Positions 61,294-64,000 of a stretch of DNA of 64,000 nt are shown one piece after another (position 1 is the first letter of the stretch; every line of letters begins with the position of its first letter). This stretch comes from CAVWCQ01 sp963753545 (GTDB taxonomy: Bacteria > Chloroflexota > Anaerolineae > Aggregatilineales > Aggregatilineaceae). A program made the position numbers and the translations under genes. The notes beneath the pieces are model-generated. The model had not been told where the DNA came from. It made no database searches and saw only the letters and a list, made by a program, of their open reading frames with translations. Location of the stretch: NCBI GenBank assembly GCA_963753545.1, contig CAVWCQ010000008.1:682001-746000 (forward strand). Reading direction: 5' to 3'.

Positions 61294-62466
61294 ATGCTTA
61301 CCCGGACCTTCAAGTATCGACTGCTGCCCACGGCGGCCCAGCGGAGTGCTTTGCTGCGCGCGTTGGACGCCTGTCGCTGGGTGTACAACACGACCCTGGA
61401 GGTACGCCGCGAGGCCTGGGAGATAAACCACGAAACCCTTAGCTGTTTTGATACCATCAACCTGATCCCGGGTTGGAAAACCGAACAACCCTTCCTCAAC
61501 CACGCCTTTTCGCAAAGTCTGCAAGAGGCATGCAAGCGCGTTGACCTCGCTTTTCAAGCTTTCTTCCGCCGCGTCAAAGCGGGGGAGACGGCGGGCTACC
61601 CCCGTTTTAAGGGGCGCGGGTGGTACGACAGCGTCACCTATCCCCAGTATGGGAACGGCGTTCGGCTGGACGGCGAACGGCTCTTGCTGTCCAAAATCGG
61701 TCAGGTGCGGATGAAAGTGCACCGTCCGGTTGAAGGAACCATTAAAACGGTCACCATCCGCCGCGATACGGTCGGCAACTGGTCTGCCTGCTTGTCGTGT
61801 GCCGTCGAAGCCGAACCGCTGCCGCTGGTCGATCACGTGGTGGGCATTGACCTCGGATTGAAGACGTTCGCCACCCTGTCGGACGGGGGTCAGATCAAGC
61901 GCCAGCGCTGGATGAAACAGGACGCGGCTGATATTGCCCGCTTGCAGCGCCAAAAAGAACGGTATGCCACCGACAGCCCGGCGCGACGCAGCGTCCTGCG
62001 CGCGCTCAATCATGCCTATCGCCGTGCGGCGAACAGACGAACGAACTTTGCTCATCAGGCGTCGCGCCAGTTGGTGGATGCCTATCAGGTGATGGTGTTT
62101 GAAGACCTGGACATCCAGGATATGCAGTCGGACGGGAAACGAGTTATCAACCGCAATATTGCCGATGTGGCCTGGGCTCAATTCGTGCAGTTCTCCACGT
62201 ACAAGGCTGCGAGCGCCGGGCGTGTTGTACTGCGTGTCAACCCCAGAGGCACGACGCAACTGTGTTCCGGCTGTGGCGCGAGGGTCCCCAAAGACTTGAG
62301 TGTGCGAATCCACGACTGTCCTCACTGCGGCCTGCGCCTAGACCGCGATTTAAACGCTGCCTTAAATATTCTGGCTCGTGGACTAACGAGCCTTCGGCTT
62401 GGTCCGATAGAAGCCCAGATTTATGTGGGGAGTAGTCACGTCAGGGGGCAGTTGAGAGCCGTGTAG
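61294..62466 (+). CDS. tnpB: IS200/IS605-type TnpB (RNA-guided nuclease family)
   Basis: About 390 residues from ATG 61294 with TTGGGAGGGCTG upstream; normal TnpB length. The N-terminal helix-turn-helix start (FKYRLLPTAAQRSALLRALDACRWVYN) is standard. The RuvC residues are Asp in VVGIDLGLK, Glu in VMVFEDLDI and Asp in LDRDLNAALNIL, all present. The zinc finger is CSGCG...CPHCG. It therefore looks active. No TnpA transposase lies next to it, so it is a TnpB-only element, moved in trans or now resident. TnpB proteins use a guide RNA made from the 3' end of the element; see findings. Confidence 0.95.
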   Translation: MLTRTFKYRLLPTAAQRSALLRALDACRWVYNTTLEVRREAWEINHETLSCFDTINLIPGWKTEQPFLNHAFSQSLQEACKRVDLAFQAFFRRVKAGETAGYPRFKGRGWYDSVTYPQYGNGVRLDGERLLLSKIGQVRMKVHRPVEGTIKTVTIRRDTVGNWSACLSCAVEAEPLPLVDHVVGIDLGLKTFATLSDGGQIKRQRWMKQDAADIARLQRQKERYATDSPARRSVLRALNHAYRRAANRRTNFAHQASRQLVDAYQVMVFEDLDIQDMQSDGKRVINRNIADVAWAQFVQFSTYKAASAGRVVLRVNPRGTTQLCSGCGARVPKDLSVRIHDCPHCGLRLDRDLNAALNILARGLTSLRLGPIEAQIYVGSSHVRGQLRAV

Positions 62467-62511
62467 CTGTCCTGATACACTGGGTTGCTTTATAGGCCGG
62501 TCTGAGAGAAA

Positions 62512-63330
62512 ATGATGGCAGAGCAAGACGATATTATGAGCATTTTCTCTGGCATAATCCAACTGCGTAAAGAAGGACGCAGCCAGGAAGATGCATGGTA
62601 TGCGCTTGAAGCTCGAATTGGAGAGCTGACGCAACAAGACAAAGTGCGTCTGATAGCAATGCTGCGGGGGTGGGAAGTCGGAGAAGGTAAAAATTACAAA
62701 GCATCCCGCCATGATCCTTTTGCAACTCACGACCTTCCGGACGGATTAGAGGAGCTTCGCAGTTCTATGGACAATCCAAATAAAAATGTTATCCGGCGGA
62801 TCGCTCCTGCGGGGCAACCTGAACCCAAACCAGCAGCGGTCAAAGCCTGTGCCAAGTGTGGAAAACTGAACCCGGAAAATGAAGCGTACTGTTATAGCTG
62901 CGGGACGCTGCTCGTCCAGACGGGCAAAACGCAGCAGATTAGCGAGCCTCAGCCCGGCGACTCACTTGAAACGAACAGCGCGTTTTTTGGGGATGGCATG
63001 GTGCTCTATGTTCAGGTGCGGGGGGCCAAACAGATGATCCGGATCGAGCCGCGCACCGACGAAATGATTGTGGGCCGCAAATCACCCGACAGCGTGATGC
63101 TGCCTGATATTGATCTCTCATCCTATCAGGCGGATGTGATGGGTGTCTCGCGGTTGCATGCCGGGATTCGACGGCAAGCCGATACCCTGGTCCTGACCGA
63201 TCTGGGCAGTTTGAACCATACGCATATCAACGGGCAGCGTTTGCACCCGCACGAGGTGCGCGTCCTGCATGATGGTGACGAACTGCGGTTTGGTCAGCTT
63301 GTCGTCAGGATCTATTTCCGCAAAGAGTAG
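62512..63330 (+). CDS. FHA domain protein with zinc ribbon
   Basis: 272 residues. Residues ~1-75 form a helical head (SIFSGIIQLRKEGRSQEDAWYALEARIGELTQQDKVRLIAMLRGWEVG). A zinc ribbon follows at ~110-130: C-AKC-G...C-YSCG. The C-terminal ~100 residues are an FHA domain: VGRKSPDSVMLPDIDLSSYQADVMGVSRLHAGI with conserved Gly-Arg, Ser-Arg-x-His, then LGSLNHTHINGQRL (S-x-N-x-T/N-x-x-N-G). FHA domains bind phosphothreonine, so it may read the output of a Ser/Thr kinase such as the one at 45594, an inference. It is followed by a terminator. Confidence 0.9.
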   Translation: MMAEQDDIMSIFSGIIQLRKEGRSQEDAWYALEARIGELTQQDKVRLIAMLRGWEVGEGKNYKASRHDPFATHDLPDGLEELRSSMDNPNKNVIRRIAPAGQPEPKPAAVKACAKCGKLNPENEAYCYSCGTLLVQTGKTQQISEPQPGDSLETNSAFFGDGMVLYVQVRGAKQMIRIEPRTDEMIVGRKSPDSVMLPDIDLSSYQADVMGVSRLHAGIRRQADTLVLTDLGSLNHTHINGQRLHPHEVRVLHDGDELRFGQLVVRIYFRKE

Positions 63331-63357
63331 TCATTATCCTGTTTCGTCCATATCCAG

Positions 63358-63392
63358 CGCGGGAACCTCCTTCGGGTGGCTCCCGCCTTTTT
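63358..63392 (+). terminator. Terminator after the FHA gene
   Basis: GCGGGAACCTCC, TTCG loop, GGTGGCTCCCGC, then five T. Confidence 0.85.
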
Positions 63393-63421
63393 GTGCCTGT
63401 GCGGAGAGAAAAGGCGGCAGT

Positions 63422-64000
63422 GTGAATTTTCTGAGGACCTGGACGCGGCAGCACAGCGCGGATGTGGGGATGTCGCTCATCACCGTCATTTGGGGCTTTC
63501 ACTTTTTGGTGATGAAACAAGGCATGCGCGATCTGCCTCCCGTGGTCTTTAACGCCCTGCGTTTCACCATCGCCTTGCCCGTACTGCTGATGATTGCCGT
63601 TCCCCGCGCGGGCAGCCTGCGTCTTTGCCGCCGCGATCTGATCCTGGTTGTCGCCGTCTCGTTGATCGGATCGGCGGGCTACCAGGTGATCTTCTCCATT
63701 GCGCTCAATCACACCACCTCCACCAACACGGCTCTGATCGTGGCGACCAGCCCGGCCTGGACCGCGCTGCTCAGTGTGGGGTTAGGGATTGTAACCCTGC
63801 GGCGGCGGCTGCTGCTCGGCATTGGCCTGACGCTGATCGGAGTCGTCCTGGTCGTGCTGGGCAGGAGTGGGGCGCATCTCTCGTTTTCGCACAGCGATAT
63901 CGTGGGCAGCGGGCTGGCTTTGATCGCCGCCCTCATTACGGCCATTTTTAACCTCATCAACAAGCCGCTGCTGGACCGGCTGGGCAGTATGCGCTTTGCC
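63422..64000 (+). CDS. EamA/DMT superfamily transporter (truncated by window edge)
   Basis: GTG at 63422 opens a frame that runs to the right edge (193 codons seen). At least six helices are visible: MSLITVIWGFHFLVMKQG, VVFNALRFTIALPVLLMIAV, LILVVAVSLIGSAGYQVIFSIAL, TNTALIVATSPAWTALLSV, LLLGIGLTLIGVVLVVLG and IVGSGLALIAALITAIFNLI. The pattern (IWGFHFLVMKQG with R-F at helix 2; TSTNTALIVATSPAWTALL) is that of EamA-domain drug/metabolite transporters, which usually have ten helices in two EamA repeats. Substrate unknown. The upstream terminator shows it begins a new unit. Confidence 0.86.
   Translation, partial: MNFLRTWTRQHSADVGMSLITVIWGFHFLVMKQGMRDLPPVVFNALRFTIALPVLLMIAVPRAGSLRLCRRDLILVVAVSLIGSAGYQVIFSIALNHTTSTNTALIVATSPAWTALLSVGLGIVTLRRRLLLGIGLTLIGVVLVVLGRSGAHLSFSHSDIVGSGLALIAALITAIFNLINKPLLDRLGSMRFA

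Noticed and set aside
61249..62325. Minus-strand 358-codon frame opposite tnpB
   Set aside because: TnpB on the plus strand has all catalytic motifs; the opposite frame is its shadow.
1..64000. CRISPR arrays, tRNA and rRNA genes
   Set aside because: Repeats are dispersed, of uneven spacing and self-complementary, unlike regular CRISPR units; no cloverleaf or rRNA core sequence was recognised by eye. A covariance-model scan would settle tRNAs.

Overview
The window looks like a chromosomal piece of a Chloroflexota bacterium, probably class Anaerolineae; this is inferred from gene style, not from a marker gene. The signs are moderately high GC, many secreted proteins with Thr/Pro-rich linkers, short operons, and intergenic spaces full of small hairpin repeats of a few families. 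No rRNA, tRNA or CRISPR array was seen.

Layout. 1-10.5 kb: YggT fragment, rhamnulokinase, Nudix hydrolase, HEAT protein, GNAT acetyltransferase, a run of exported proteins (TPR, Tat-exported WD40, PPC-like repeats) and a lone receiver. 10.6-16.8 kb: an eight-heme cytochrome c of the hydroxylamine-oxidoreductase (HAO) family with a multi-pass membrane partner, a GH5 glycosidase and a CHASE2 nucleotide cyclase. 17-24.8 kb: SH3-like, stress-protein-like, DUF35 OB-fold, lipoprotein, an 874-residue fibronectin-type membrane protein and three small membrane proteins. 24.9-36 kb: methylglyoxal synthase, a split ThrE-type exporter, a NitT/TauT-like ABC transporter (two permeases, one ATPase), a paralogous membrane-anchored pair and two members of a secreted family. 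36-47.5 kb: TIR-HEAT protein, ferritin, M28 peptidase, HxlR regulator facing an MBL hydrolase, VOC protein, ribosomal protein L19, LysM lipoprotein, ADP-ribose-pyrophosphatase-like Nudix and a Ser/Thr kinase. 47.7-64 kb: glutamate racemase, alpha/beta hydrolase, a methyltransferase/glycosyltransferase/membrane/YqeK operon, HAD hydrolase with a histidine kinase, TolB-like propeller, nucleoside hydrolase-SnoaL fusion, a second TIR-HEAT gene, a third secreted-family member, a TnpB, an FHA protein and a DMT transporter fragment.

The most striking points are: (1) the HAO-type octaheme cytochrome c plus membrane protein; (2) a palindromic repeat, found between genes elsewhere, lying in frame within the nucleoside hydrolase gene; (3) two TIR-HEAT proteins; and (4) at least 27 apparent frameshifts in 16 genes, nearly all equal to one extra base. 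The last pattern suggests residual insertion errors in the sequence rather than wholesale gene decay, so those genes are described here as reconstructed full-length products. Coordinates of frameshifted genes span all frames.
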